NCBI RefSeq assembly: GCF_003065405.1
Contig: NZ_CP026947.1
Location: 1,736,001 to 1,800,000, forward strand
Reading direction: 5' to 3'
DNA: 64,000 nucleotides
Source: Corynebacterium yudongzhengii
Lineage (GTDB): Bacteria > Actinomycetota > Actinomycetes > Mycobacteriales > Mycobacteriaceae
Shown here: piece by piece, positions 55,679 to 64,000 of the stretch
Numbering within the stretch: the stretch's first letter is position 1
How the letters are laid out: each line of letters starts with the position of its first letter
The notes under the pieces: model-generated
The model's input: only the letters and a program-made list of their open reading frames with translations
The model's database searches: none
Told to the model about the DNA's origin: nothing
Program-made: the position numbers and the translations under genes

Positions 55679-56865
55679 GTTATTCGTCTGGATACGCCAT
55701 CACGACCGTCGCCAAGCGGGAGATCCAGGTCGGTGTGAAAAACCGCGGCATCATGATCTCGATGGCGCTCACGCTCATCTTGGTGCTCGGCGGCATCTTC
55801 GCCGCCGCCTACTTCGTCGACCGCGACGAGGAGGCCGCCGGCGAGCCCCCGGCCGTCGCCACCACCGAGCCGGCCGTACTCGAGGGCATGGACTACGAGG
55901 TCATCGAGGTCGCTGACCGCGGTGCCGGCACGCAGGCTGTCGCCGAAGGCGATGCCGAGGCCGCACTCATCGGCGGCGATAGCGGGTGGGAGTTGTTTTC
56001 CGACGGCTCCCCGTCCACCAGCATCGTTGAGGCCATCGGCGCGGCCGTGCAGAGTTTCGAAACCCAACGCGCGCTCGGCGCTTTAGGTATCGATCCCGCG
56101 CAATACGCCGCCGAGGTCGGCGATACCACCGTCACCCCGGTCGACGTCTCCGGCGACGAAGACGAGGAGATGAACCCCTCGACCTTCTTTACGCTGCTCG
56201 TCAGTCTGGCCGGCATCTTCGTCATGCTCTTCGCGATCATCTTGTTCGCCGCGAACATCGGCTCCCGCGTCACGGAGGAAAAATCCTCCCGCGTGGTGGA
56301 GCTCATCCTGGCCTCCGTGCGTCCGATGGACTTCCTCACCGGCAAGATCCTCGGCAACGTCATCTTCGGTTTGGTCTGGACTCTCATCATCGTGTTCTTG
56401 GCGGTGGGCGCGCTGATGATCTCCGGGCTTCTCGAAGGCTTCGAATTCGACTGGACCGTCCTACCGCTGATGCTACTCGGCTTCCTCATCGGCCTGATCT
56501 TCTTCGGCTCCCTCTACGCGGCGGCCGGCGCGATGGTCCAGCGCACCGAGGATCTGCAGTCGACCCAGGGCCCGATCATGATCCTGGTGTTCACCACCAT
56601 GTACGTGCCGCTGTTCGGCTGGTCGCAGCTGGATGCCACGTGGATGCAGGTCATGGGCTGGGTGCCGCCGATTTCCACGATGACCGCCCCGCTGCAGTAC
56701 GCCGCCGGCAACATGAGCCTGTGGGAGGTCTTAGGCTCCTTCGCGATCATGGTGGTGGTCACCCTCGCCGCGATCTGGCTGGTCGCCCGCATCTACCGGG
56801 CCGCGATCCTCAACAACGGCCAGAAGATGAGCTGGCTGAAGGCAGTGCGCGCCACCCCGGCCTAA
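55675..56865 (+). CDS. ABC-2 type permease (NatB-like)
   Basis: 396 residues with one N-terminal helix, an extracytoplasmic loop of about 130 residues (Asp/Glu-rich) and five or six helices in the C-terminal half. NatB hallmarks include EEKSSRVVELILASVRPMDFL and GKILGNVIFGLVW. It overlaps the ATPase gene by four bases. The pair is the membrane half of the exporter. Followed 19 bp later by XPB; possibly one transcript. Confidence 0.88.
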   Translation: MSYSSGYAITTVAKREIQVGVKNRGIMISMALTLILVLGGIFAAAYFVDRDEEAAGEPPAVATTEPAVLEGMDYEVIEVADRGAGTQAVAEGDAEAALIGGDSGWELFSDGSPSTSIVEAIGAAVQSFETQRALGALGIDPAQYAAEVGDTTVTPVDVSGDEDEEMNPSTFFTLLVSLAGIFVMLFAIILFAANIGSRVTEEKSSRVVELILASVRPMDFLTGKILGNVIFGLVWTLIIVFLAVGALMISGLLEGFEFDWTVLPLMLLGFLIGLIFFGSLYAAAGAMVQRTEDLQSTQGPIMILVFTTMYVPLFGWSQLDATWMQVMGWVPPISTMTAPLQYAAGNMSLWEVLGSFAIMVVVTLAAIWLVARIYRAAILNNGQKMSWLKAVRATPA

Positions 56866-56884
56866 GGGTATAGGCTGGTCGTCT

Positions 56885-58537
56885 ATGACACTTGGCGACG
56901 GCCCCCTGATCGTCCAGTCCGACAAAACCGTGCTCCTCGAAGTCGGCCACCCCCAGGCCGCCGAGGCCCGGGCCGCGCTCGCTCCCTTCGCGGAGCTGGA
57001 GCGCGCCCCCGAGCACATCCACACCTACCGCGTGACCCCGTTGGCACTGTGGAACGCACGCGCCGCCGGCCACGACGCGGAGCAGGCCGTCGACGTCTTA
57101 GAGACCTACTCGAAGTTCCCGGTGCCGCAGTCGCTGCTCATCGACGTCGCCGAGACCATGAGCCGCTACGGCCGGGTCCGCATCCAGAAACACCCCGCCC
57201 ACGGGCTCATCCTGGAGGCCGACGAGAAGCCGATCCTCGAGGAACTCATCCGCCACAAAAAGATCCGGCCGATGTTAGGAGAGCGTATCGACGACACCAC
57301 CATCGTCGTCTACCCCTCCGAGCGGGGCCGCCTGAAACAGGAGCTGACCAAGGTCTCCTGGCCGGCCGAGGATCTCGCCGGCTACGTCGACGGCGAGTCC
57401 CACCCGATCGCCTTATCCACCGAACACGTCGACTGGCAGCTGCGTGACTACCAGGAATATGCCACCGAGTCCTTCTTCTCGGGCGGCTCCGGCATCGTGG
57501 TGCTTCCCTGCGGGGCGGGGAAAACGATCGTCGGCGCCGCCTCCATGGCCCGGGCCCAGGCCACCACCTTGATCCTGGTGACCAACACCGTCGCCGGGCG
57601 CCAGTGGCGCGACGAGCTGTTGCGCCGCACCACCTTGACCCCCGACGAGATCGGCGAATACTCCGGCGAGAAGAAGGAGATCAAGCCGGTCACCATCGCC
57701 ACCTACCAGGTGGTCACCCGCAAGACGAAGGGCGAATACCGGGCCCTCGAGCTTTTCGACTCCCGCGACTGGGGCCTCATCATCTACGACGAGGTCCACC
57801 TCTTGCCCGCCCCCGTCTTCCGCATGACCTCCGACTTACAGTCGCGCCGCCGCCTCGGCTTGACCGCCACACTCGTGCGCGAGGACGGGCGCGAAGACGA
57901 CGTCTTCTCCCTGATCGGCCCGAAGCGTTACGACGCCCCGTGGAAGGAACTCGAGCTCGCCGGCTTCATCGCCACCGCCGAGTGCACCGAGATCCGCACC
58001 ACCATGACAGATGCCGAGCGCATGGTCTACGCCACCGCCGAAACCCGCGACCGGTACCGCGTCGCGGCGACGTCGACGGCGAAGCTGCGGGTCGTCGATA
58101 AGCTCCTGGAGCAGCACCGCGGCCAGCCGACGCTGATCATCGGCGCCTATATCGAGCAGCTGGAGGCCATCGCCGAGCGTATCGACGCCCCGCTCATCGA
58201 CGGCCACACCACGAATGCCAAACGCGAAGAGGCGTTCGCGGCCTTCCGGGCCGGGGAGGTCTCGGTGCTGGTGGTCTCCAAGGTGGCGAACTTCTCCATC
58301 GACCTGCCCGCGGCGGCCGTCGCCATCCAGGTCTCCGGCACGTTCGGCTCCCGGCAGGAGGAGGCCCAGCGGCTGGGGCGACTGCTCCGACCGAAGTCCT
58401 CCGGGGCGGAGGCGCACTTCTACACCGTGGTCAGCCGGGACTCGCTCGATGCCGAATACGCCCTCAACCGGCAGCGCTTCCTCGCCGAACAGGGGTATGC
58501 TTACCGGATTGTCGATTCGGTATCGTTGGACGGGTGA
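56885..58537 (+). CDS. ercc3: DNA repair helicase XPB
   Basis: 550 residues. N-terminal damage-recognition-like domain, then Walker A LPCGAGKT, DEVH box (YDEVHLLPA), the RED motif (VREDGREDD) and helicase C domain (VSKVANFSIDLPAA; RLGRLLRP) in order. Bacterial XPB is found mostly in actinobacteria and unwinds DNA 3' to 5' in repair. Start and length are normal. Its stop overlaps the start of the DUF3239 gene (GTGA), so translation is coupled. Confidence 0.93.
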   Translation: MTLGDGPLIVQSDKTVLLEVGHPQAAEARAALAPFAELERAPEHIHTYRVTPLALWNARAAGHDAEQAVDVLETYSKFPVPQSLLIDVAETMSRYGRVRIQKHPAHGLILEADEKPILEELIRHKKIRPMLGERIDDTTIVVYPSERGRLKQELTKVSWPAEDLAGYVDGESHPIALSTEHVDWQLRDYQEYATESFFSGGSGIVVLPCGAGKTIVGAASMARAQATTLILVTNTVAGRQWRDELLRRTTLTPDEIGEYSGEKKEIKPVTIATYQVVTRKTKGEYRALELFDSRDWGLIIYDEVHLLPAPVFRMTSDLQSRRRLGLTATLVREDGREDDVFSLIGPKRYDAPWKELELAGFIATAECTEIRTTMTDAERMVYATAETRDRYRVAATSTAKLRVVDKLLEQHRGQPTLIIGAYIEQLEAIAERIDAPLIDGHTTNAKREEAFAAFRAGEVSVLVVSKVANFSIDLPAAAVAIQVSGTFGSRQEEAQRLGRLLRPKSSGAEAHFYTVVSRDSLDAEYALNRQRFLAEQGYAYRIVDSVSLDG

Positions 58538-59181
58538 AGGTCTTCAAGTTCGAGGTCGACGAACCGTTCGCACGCAAGCACAACGAGATGATCCGCGACA
58601 CCCGCCGGGTACGCGCCGGCGGCATCCTGCTCGGGGCCATCGTGATCATCCTGGCGCTGCTGTTCTACTTCTTTATTGCCGATCAGGCGGTGTGGGCGTT
58701 GATGATCCTCATCGTCGCGATCGCGATGGGCATCGTGTTCGCGATCGTCGGCATCACCGTGGCGCGCAAGTACAACAAGATCCAGCCCCTATACGACCGC
58801 TACCCACTCGTGCCCTCGGTGATCGCGGAGGTCAACGAGCGTGACTTCGTGCTCATGGCACTGGTGAACACGAACGTCGATCCTTCCCTGCCGCCGCGCT
58901 GGGGTCTCGCGCTGCGCACGGTCACGGCCGTACCTGGGATCAAGACGCCGAAGATCGGCATGAAGATCCCTTCTGCCGCGGTCCTCGGCCGGCGCACCAC
59001 CCACGATCGCGACCACTGGCAGCAAATCACCCCCATGCCGATTGCATGGGGCACGCCCGATCAGGACATCGTGAAGGAAGCCCGCCGCTCCATCCCGCAG
59101 GAGCAGTGGAACCGGCTGGATCGCAACCGCGACAAACTCAACGACGTCAAGGCCACCTCACAGGATCTTTTGGTGCTCTAA
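58534..59181 (+). CDS. DUF3239 membrane protein
   Basis: 215 residues from a GTG start. Two adjacent membrane helices (about 29-48 and 51-75) are followed by a soluble domain with RYPLVPSVIAEVNERDFVLMALVN and a basic end. DUF3239 is confined to corynebacteria and relatives. Function is unknown. Coupled to XPB by a four-base overlap; a transcript shared with XPB is likely. Confidence 0.78.
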   Translation: MKVFKFEVDEPFARKHNEMIRDTRRVRAGGILLGAIVIILALLFYFFIADQAVWALMILIVAIAMGIVFAIVGITVARKYNKIQPLYDRYPLVPSVIAEVNERDFVLMALVNTNVDPSLPPRWGLALRTVTAVPGIKTPKIGMKIPSAAVLGRRTTHDRDHWQQITPMPIAWGTPDQDIVKEARRSIPQEQWNRLDRNRDKLNDVKATSQDLLVL

Positions 59182-59212
59182 CGCTGGGTTTCTGTTAGCG
59201 TCGGGAAACATA

Positions 59213-59312
59213 CCGAGGGGTGCCCCAAGCCAAGGGGCTGAGATACCGCTAGTGCCTCAAGGCAGATGTGGTGACCCTTAGAACCTGATCCGGATCACGC
59301 CGGCGAAGGGAC
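59213..59312 (+). promoter_or_regulatory. TPP riboswitch (THI element)
   Basis: The conserved core is clear: GGGGTGCC, then GGCTGAGAT (59236-59244), ACCCTTAGAACCTGATC (59274-59290) and CCGGCGAAGGGA at the 3' end. These form the three-way junction of the thiamine pyrophosphate riboswitch, here ahead of a short-chain dehydrogenase gene. Confidence 0.93.
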
Positions 59313-59363
59313 TGGTCTCATCGAGCTCACTCTTTTCGCTGGCCTTTCCCAGCAAGGAGCATT

Positions 59364-60149
59364 GTGAGTACTGAGAGCACTAAAAGCACAGCACTTTCCG
59401 ACCAGATCGTCCTCGTCACCGGCGGCGCCCGCGGCTTAGGCCGCTCAATCACCGAGGCTTTTTTGAAAGAGGGCGCCCGCGTGGTGATCAACTATTTCAC
59501 CAGCGCCGAGGCCGCCAAGGACATTGCCGCCTCACACGGCGAGCGCGCCTGCGCGGTACGTGCCGACGTACGCGAACGCCAAGAAATCGAAGAACTCTTC
59601 GCAACCGCCGAGTCAGTCTTCGGGGCACCCATAACCACCGTGGTGAACAACGCCCTGACGGACTTCTCCTTCAACGGCGACGCCCGCCCCAAGGCGGAAG
59701 ACATCAGCTACGAGAACTTCCAGGCGCAGTTCGCCAGCGCCGTGCAGGGCGCGCTGAATACCACGCAGGCGGCACTACCGGGCTTCGAGCGAGCCGAGTG
59801 GGGGCGCGTGATCAACGTGGGCACGAACCTGTTCCAAAACCCAGTGGTCCCCTACCACGACTACACCGCCGCGAAGGCGGCTCTGCTGTCTCTGACCCGC
59901 ACCTTCGCCGCCGACCTGGGCCCCAAGGGCATCACCGTGAACATGGTCAGCGGCGGGCTCTTGCGCACCACGGACGCTAGCGCCGCGACGCCGGAGGCGG
60001 TCTTCGACGCGATCGCGGAGACCACCCCACTACAGTCGGTGACCACCCCGGAAGAATTCGCTGACGCTATCTTGTTCTTCGCCTCCCCGTGGGCGCGGGC
60101 GGTCACCGGCCAAAACTTAGTTGTCGACGGCGGGTTGGTGAAGGATTAG
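59364..60149 (+). CDS. Short-chain dehydrogenase/reductase under TPP riboswitch control
   Basis: 261 residues, a classical SDR. NAD(P) site TGGARGLG near residue 20. The catalytic Ser position is occupied by Thr in VINVGTNLF. The YxxxK motif is in YHDYTAAKAAL. GLLRTTDAS and the C-terminal TGQNLVVDGG are standard. The start is a GTG with AAGGAG 5 nt ahead. The riboswitch implies repression when thiamine is plentiful; a THI-regulated ketoacyl-ACP reductase-like gene (oarX) has been described in comparative studies as I recall. Its role in thiamine metabolism is unknown. Confidence 0.85.
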   Translation: MSTESTKSTALSDQIVLVTGGARGLGRSITEAFLKEGARVVINYFTSAEAAKDIAASHGERACAVRADVRERQEIEELFATAESVFGAPITTVVNNALTDFSFNGDARPKAEDISYENFQAQFASAVQGALNTTQAALPGFERAEWGRVINVGTNLFQNPVVPYHDYTAAKAALLSLTRTFAADLGPKGITVNMVSGGLLRTTDASAATPEAVFDAIAETTPLQSVTTPEEFADAILFFASPWARAVTGQNLVVDGGLVKD

Positions 60150-60184
60150 GCGGCCTAGAGGATGGTGGGTTTTGGCCGCCTTTC
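60148..60184 (+). terminator. Terminator of the SDR gene
   Basis: AGGCGGCC pairs with GGCCGCCT, followed by TTT. The 5' arm begins within the stop codon. Confidence 0.7.
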
Positions 60185-60202
60185 ACGCCCCTTGCTGGAT
60201 TA

Positions 60203-61017
60203 ACTAGCCAAGAACGCCGCCACTTCCGAGACGTTTCCAGCATAGCTCCCCATGTGCTTCGCAGCCCCATACAAACCGGGGAGCAAACGCGTGGCGACAA
60301 ATCCCATATCTTGCGGCGATGCGGGGTGAGGGCCAGTGAAAAGAGACGACGCGACAAGCGAAGATACGTGGTCCCTCAAGCCAGGAATCGAGTCCGAGTC
60401 GCACACGAGGTCGCCCGCATTACACACGTCCATGACTCGATCCCCAACAGCCCCATAGGAGGCCATCGATCCAAGAACACCAATGTCTCGTGGTGCCGCC
60501 CCCGCTTTAACTCCTGAGGCCGGGCCGGCATGAGGATTAGAAATCAGGCCCACAGCGCGCAGCTTCTCCGCTGTTATCGGCCCATGGCCGTGCCCAATCG
60601 ACGCTGCTACCTAGCCAGCAATATCCGCGCCCAAGGGGTACCCAGTCAACGTGATATCCGAGGCGGGGCACTCACGAGCCACGCGGGACAGCGTGGCGTT
60701 AAGATTGTCAACGCCCTGCTGCTGTGCCGCCAGGTAAGGGATTCCCACGAACGGAATAGAGGAGTAGTGGGACCTCACGGTGGAAATCCCCCGAGCACTA
60801 AGCTCCCGCGCTACCTGCGAGGTGTACGACGGCGAGGGTATTTCCGGGTTATTTCCTAACACGTTCAAGGACTGACCCCCGCCGGGAACAGCCACATTCA
60901 CAACGGGAGTACAGCGAATCCCTAGGTCAGGAAGGGACGACTGGGCGTGTGCCGCACCGACGCCCCCCAAGGAGGCCTACAGCCACGGCGAGACCAGCAA
61001 AAATTCGACGAAACATT
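60203..61017 (-). pseudogene. Cutinase-like secreted esterase, decayed
   Basis: Reading from ATG 61017: MFRRIFAGLAVAVGLLGG is a signal peptide that is lost at a G6 run (one G too many, plus strand 60963-60968). The next frame gives GAAHAQSSLPDLGIRCTPVVNVAVPGGGQSLN and then the hydrolase elbow LTGYPLGADIAG. Cutinases have GYSxG here, so the nucleophile Ser is Pro. An in-frame TAG (about 60610) follows at once, after which the frame continues VAASIGHGHGPITAEKLRAVG to MGSYAGNVSEVAAF. Three independent lesions make this a dead gene of the cutinase/alpha-beta-hydrolase family. Lies downstream of the SGNH hydrolase on the same strand. Confidence 0.78.
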
Positions 61018-61040
61018 ATGAAACCTCTTGTCTTACGCCA

Positions 61041-61937
61041 TTACAGATGTTCGGCGACGCGCTGAGCGATGTGCTCGGAACCAGCGCGGGAGGGGTGCAG
61101 GCCCATGTTCCGGCCCGGGGTGGTCGTATCAATCGCACCCGCTACGTAGCGTTCCTGGTCGCTGGCACAGGTGTCGTGGTACTTGGAGGATTCCATGATG
61201 TCGATGAACGTAGCCCCCGCGCCCTGAGCCGCCCAGTACTGGTTGTGGCGGTTTTGCTCCTCCACAAAATGCACAGTGTTGCCCGGAAGGCCCGCCGGCT
61301 GGTTCGGAATGACGTTGATGGGGCAGATAGCGTGTGGGAAGTTCGCGGTCGAAATCGACAGCTGCCCCGGAATGATGATCTTTGCGTTCGGGGCAATGGC
61401 ACGGACCTTATCCGCAATGGTCCGGATGTTGTCCTTCAGATTGTAGTGAATTCCGTTGAGATCGAAAGGAATGTTCCCGTCCAGAATTCCGAACGGCCCG
61501 AAATCGTTCATGCCCACAGCCGCAACCACAGCGCGGGTACCGGGGTGAATGTCACCAGCCTTGATGGCCTGGTCGATACGGTTTACGGCACCAAGCGAGG
61601 TTTGGGCGGTGCACGACCAGTCCGACACCGGCACGCCCGTGTTCTGGCTCAACAGACGCGGCCAGTTGTCCGGCGCCTGCAGGCACCCGCCGTTTTGCGG
61701 GTAGTTGTTGATCCATGCGTTCGTCACACTACTGGATTGGACCAGCGCCGATCCGCGAACAGCGTTACGCACCTCGTCGGGGTTGGCGGTGAAGGAATCA
61801 CCGACAACGACGACGTTTCCGTTCTCTGCCGCCTCAGCGGTGGTGGACATACCAACACCGGTGAAGGCAGCTGTCAATGCCGTGGCCATCGCGGCAATCT
61901 TCGTCTTGAGGGGCACAGTAGTCAGGCCTCTTTCCAT
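61041..61937 (-). CDS. Secreted SGNH/GDSL hydrolase
   Basis: 298 residues with a signal peptide (KTKIAAMATALTAAFTGVGM to about TAEAAE). The SGNH blocks are present: VVVGDSFTANP (block I, catalytic Ser), a Gly block (AVVAAVGMNDFGPFG) with Asn, and GLHPSRAGSEHIA (block V, His with its acid). This family includes lipases, esterases and acetylhydrolases acting at the cell surface. Four or more Cys residues suggest disulfides. Substrate unknown. It is separated from the cutinase-like pseudogene by only 23 bp, so both may have belonged to one lipid-hydrolase operon. Confidence 0.83.
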   Translation of the reverse strand: MERGLTTVPLKTKIAAMATALTAAFTGVGMSTTAEAAENGNVVVVGDSFTANPDEVRNAVRGSALVQSSSVTNAWINNYPQNGGCLQAPDNWPRLLSQNTGVPVSDWSCTAQTSLGAVNRIDQAIKAGDIHPGTRAVVAAVGMNDFGPFGILDGNIPFDLNGIHYNLKDNIRTIADKVRAIAPNAKIIIPGQLSISTANFPHAICPINVIPNQPAGLPGNTVHFVEEQNRHNQYWAAQGAGATFIDIMESSKYHDTCASDQERYVAGAIDTTTPGRNMGLHPSRAGSEHIAQRVAEHL

Positions 61938-61989
61938 GCTTGAAGGTTAATATATTGGGCACTTTATACTAGGAAAGAATTAATCCAAA

Positions 61990-63444
61990 GGTCAAGTCCA
62001 CGCGAGTGGTGTATCTGCCTTTCGATAAAACAAGCAGCATGACGATCTCAGGGACCGGCACGAGCCCGATGGTGCGACTGGCTCATGCAACCTCCTGAAC
62101 AATGTCGCCGGCATCGATGTGGTGGGCAGCCATCATGGTCTTCGTCTGCTCCAGGCTCGTCAACGACATGTAGCGCTTCTGCTGGATCCTTCTCATCATG
62201 CTGCTTTGCCAACACGGCACCAACCAGGCGGATCACCGCGTCGCGGTTGGGGAAGATCCCCACCACATCGGTGCGCCGGCAGATCTCCCGGTTCAGCCGC
62301 TCGGTGGGGTTGTTCGACCACACCTTCGTCCACACCGTCCTCGGCGTGTTCGTAAACGCCAGCAGCTCGTCGAGCGCTTCTTCGAGGTGAGTGCGCGACA
62401 TGAGGGAACTTCTGCTCACAGAAAGTCACTACGTCCCGGGCCTGATCCCATACAGCCTGGGCATCGGGTTGCTGGAAGATCGTGTGGAACATCGCCGACA
62501 AGGTCGGCCATTGGCTTTTGGGCACCACTCCGGAGAGGTTCTTCGCGCAATGCGTGCGACACCGTTGCCAGGACGCGTTCGGCAGCACCTCGCCGATGGC
62601 GTGCTGGATACCCAGGTGTGCGTCGCTGGTGACCAGGTACACCTCGTTTAAGCCGCGGGCCTTGAGATCGCGAAAGAAAGCCGGTCCACGAGGCCACAGA
62701 CTCGGATGTGGCGACCTGCATGCCCAACAACTCCCGATACCCTTCGGCATGGACGCCGGTGGCCAGCAGCACGGAAGTCTTGACCACCCGTCCGCCTTCA
62801 CGGACCTTCATCGTCAACGCGTCACAGGAAACATACAGGTAGGGGACGGTATCCAGGGGTCGGGTGCGGAAGTCCTCCACCATCTGATCAAGATCTTTGG
62901 CCATCTCTTAAGACCTGAGACTTCGACAGGTTGTTGATCTCCAGGCTGGCGACCAGGTCGTTCATCCTGCGGGTGGAGATACCCTTGAGGTAGCAGGTGG
63001 CGATCACGGTGGTCAAGGCCCGTTCGGTGCGGGTGCGCCGTTTAAGCAGCCAGTCCGGGAAGAACGAGCCGGTTCTGAGTTTGGGCACGACGACGTCGAC
63101 GGTGCCGACTCTGGTGTCGAGGTCGCGGTGGCGGTAGCCGTTTCGGACGTTGGTGCGGTTGTCACTGACGGTGGCGTCCTCGGCGCCGCAGACTTAGTCG
63201 GCCTGGGTCGAAAAGGATCTGGTTGATAAACCTTGGAGCATCTCGCGCATTAGGTCCGGGGAGGCTTGGGCCAGTAGTTCGTCGAGGTAGGTAGTCGGGT
63301 CGATAGAATGGAAGCCAGCGGCCATCGTGGTGTCCCTTTCGAGGAAGTGTGGTTACGGATTCGAAAGGTACTGCGGTGGCCGCCCACATCTTCCATGGGG
63401 TCCTCACCGGCAGTTACAGATACACCACGCTAACGGACGCAACC
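61990..63444 (-). mobile_element. IS256-family element, decayed
   Basis: The right end is the 30-bp inverted repeat at 63415-63444. The left end (61990-62019, ending GTGGTGTATCTG) matches it at about 20 of 30 positions. The transposase inside is broken. About 1.45 kb, usual for the family. No target duplication was found. Confidence 0.75.
62084..63325 (-). pseudogene. IS256-family (mutator) transposase, multiple frameshifts
   Basis: Starts MAAGFHSIDPTTYLDELL at 63325, matching the intact copy that begins at 63577. Later segments are spread over three frames: STRRMNDLVASL, VSCDALTMKVREGGR with the first DDE Asp, FFRDLKARGLNEVYLVTSDAHLG with the second Asp, HCAKNLSGVVPKSQW, and [20 protein letters not shown]. 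The end reads [16 protein letters not shown] and stops at 62084. At least three indels, so not functional. Confidence 0.85.
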
Positions 63445-63480
63445 GTAACTGGTTGCGTCCGTTAGCGTGGTGTATCTGTA
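63415..63480. repeat. 66-bp palindrome formed by two abutting IS256 ends
   Basis: Arms of 30 bp (63415-63444 and 63451-63480) are perfect inverse complements around GTAACT. Each arm is the terminal inverted repeat of one IS, so the two elements sit head to head with only 6 bp between their outer ends. Confidence 0.9.
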
Positions 63481-63576
63481 GCCCGCGGTAAGTCTTGTGC
63501 CGGTGTGCATGAAGGCGACCATCGCGGGTACCTTTCGAATCAACTTCTACCTATCCTCGAAAGGAAGTACCCTGCG

Positions 63577-64000
63577 ATGGCCGCTGACCCTCATCATATC
63601 GATCCGACCGCGTATCTCGAAGAGCTACTGACTCAAGCGTCCCCAGATTTGATGCGCCAAATGCTCTCGGACTTCATCAACCAAATCCTCTCGGCTCAGG
63701 CCGACAGCGTCTGCGGTGCTGACTACGCCACTGTTTCTCCGCAGCGCACCAACACCCGCAATGGCTACCGTCACCGCCAACTCGACACCCGTGTCGGCTC
63801 CATTGACGTCGCTATCCCAAAACTACGCACCGGGAGCTTCTTTCCTGATTGGCTTGTGGAACGACGCAGCAGAACCGAACGGGCCCTGACCACAGTGATC
63901 GCCACCTGCTACTTAAAGGGTGTCTCCACCCGCAGGATGAACGACCTGGTCGCAACACTGGGGATCACCAACCTGTCGAAGTCCCAGGTCTCTGACATGG
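63577..64000 (+). CDS. IS256-family transposase, N-terminal part, runs off window
   Basis: The first 141 residues (MAADPHHIDPTAYLEELL to NLSKSQVSDM) are intact and match mutator-type transposases: CGADYATVSPQRTNTRNGYR, then ELDTRVGS-like RQLDTRVGSIDVAIPKLR, then TCYLKGVSTRRMNDLV. The catalytic Asp residues lie beyond the window. Upstream is a complete terminal repeat (63451-63480). Ribosome site AAAGGAAG about 9 nt before the ATG. Its paralog in the decayed element is about 80 percent similar at the start. Confidence 0.9.
   Translation, partial: MAADPHHIDPTAYLEELLTQASPDLMRQMLSDFINQILSAQADSVCGADYATVSPQRTNTRNGYRHRQLDTRVGSIDVAIPKLRTGSFFPDWLVERRSRTERALTTVIATCYLKGVSTRRMNDLVATLGITNLSKSQVSDM

Overview
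The window is high-GC actinobacterial DNA that fits the genus Corynebacterium. The gltA, serC and sepH run, the mctC/DUF485 pair, mycoredoxin beside dfrA and thyA, a secreted Rpf, a 127-residue CspB-type cold-shock protein, actinobacterial XPB, DUF3027, DUF2771 and DUF3239 proteins all match corynebacterial gene content. I cannot fix the species.

Layout. 1-22.5 kb is mostly core chromosome: the end of an M23 peptidase, pcrA, chorismate mutase, a MhuD-type heme-degrading enzyme, gabD, pgi, a frameshifted sialidase, YccF, DedA, Nei2, a beta-glucoside-type PTS with its antiterminator, lhr, cysQ, thyA-dfrA-mrx1 and tRNA-Arg(CCU). 22.6-33.7 kb is an integrated element of about 11.1 kb. It is bounded by a 46-bp direct repeat of the tRNA-Arg 3' half. 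It carries three related surface-protein genes (one with a histidine-rich 18-bp minisatellite, two broken), a sortase-like gene, a decayed DUF1906/serine-hydrolase pair, an IS5-family insertion sequence and a rolling-circle replication initiator. 34-36.5 kb holds an intact copy of the DUF1906/serine-hydrolase pair. 36.5-60.2 kb is core again: mctC/DUF485, aldo/keto reductase, FKBP, gltA, serC, sepH, TrmH, a purine permease, DUF3027, glutaminyl cyclase, DUF2771, csp, rpf, a helicase-associated gene (frameshifted), an ABC exporter, XPB, DUF3239 and a TPP-riboswitch-controlled dehydrogenase. 60.2-64 kb is decayed accessory DNA: a cutinase-like pseudogene, an SGNH hydrolase and two head-to-head IS256-family elements, one decayed and one running off the window.

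How the genes work together. The PTS region looks like a self-contained sugar-uptake switch: promoter, RAT antiterminator and terminator, EIIBCA, then a PRD antiterminator that carries an extra HPr-like domain whose phosphorylatable histidine is Gln. The 22.6-33.7 kb element combines a replication initiator and tRNA att sites with a candidate surface-display module: a sortase-like enzyme plus three proteins sharing leader, signal peptide and an ANTG-type C-terminal sorting signal. This module is the best candidate for an undescribed system here.

Caution. Several single-base frameshifts (sialidase, helicase-associated gene, cutinase-like gene, DUF1906 copy 1, surface protein C) may be real decay, phase variation or sequencing error. 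Sequence alone does not separate these. All family names come from reading motifs, not from database searches.
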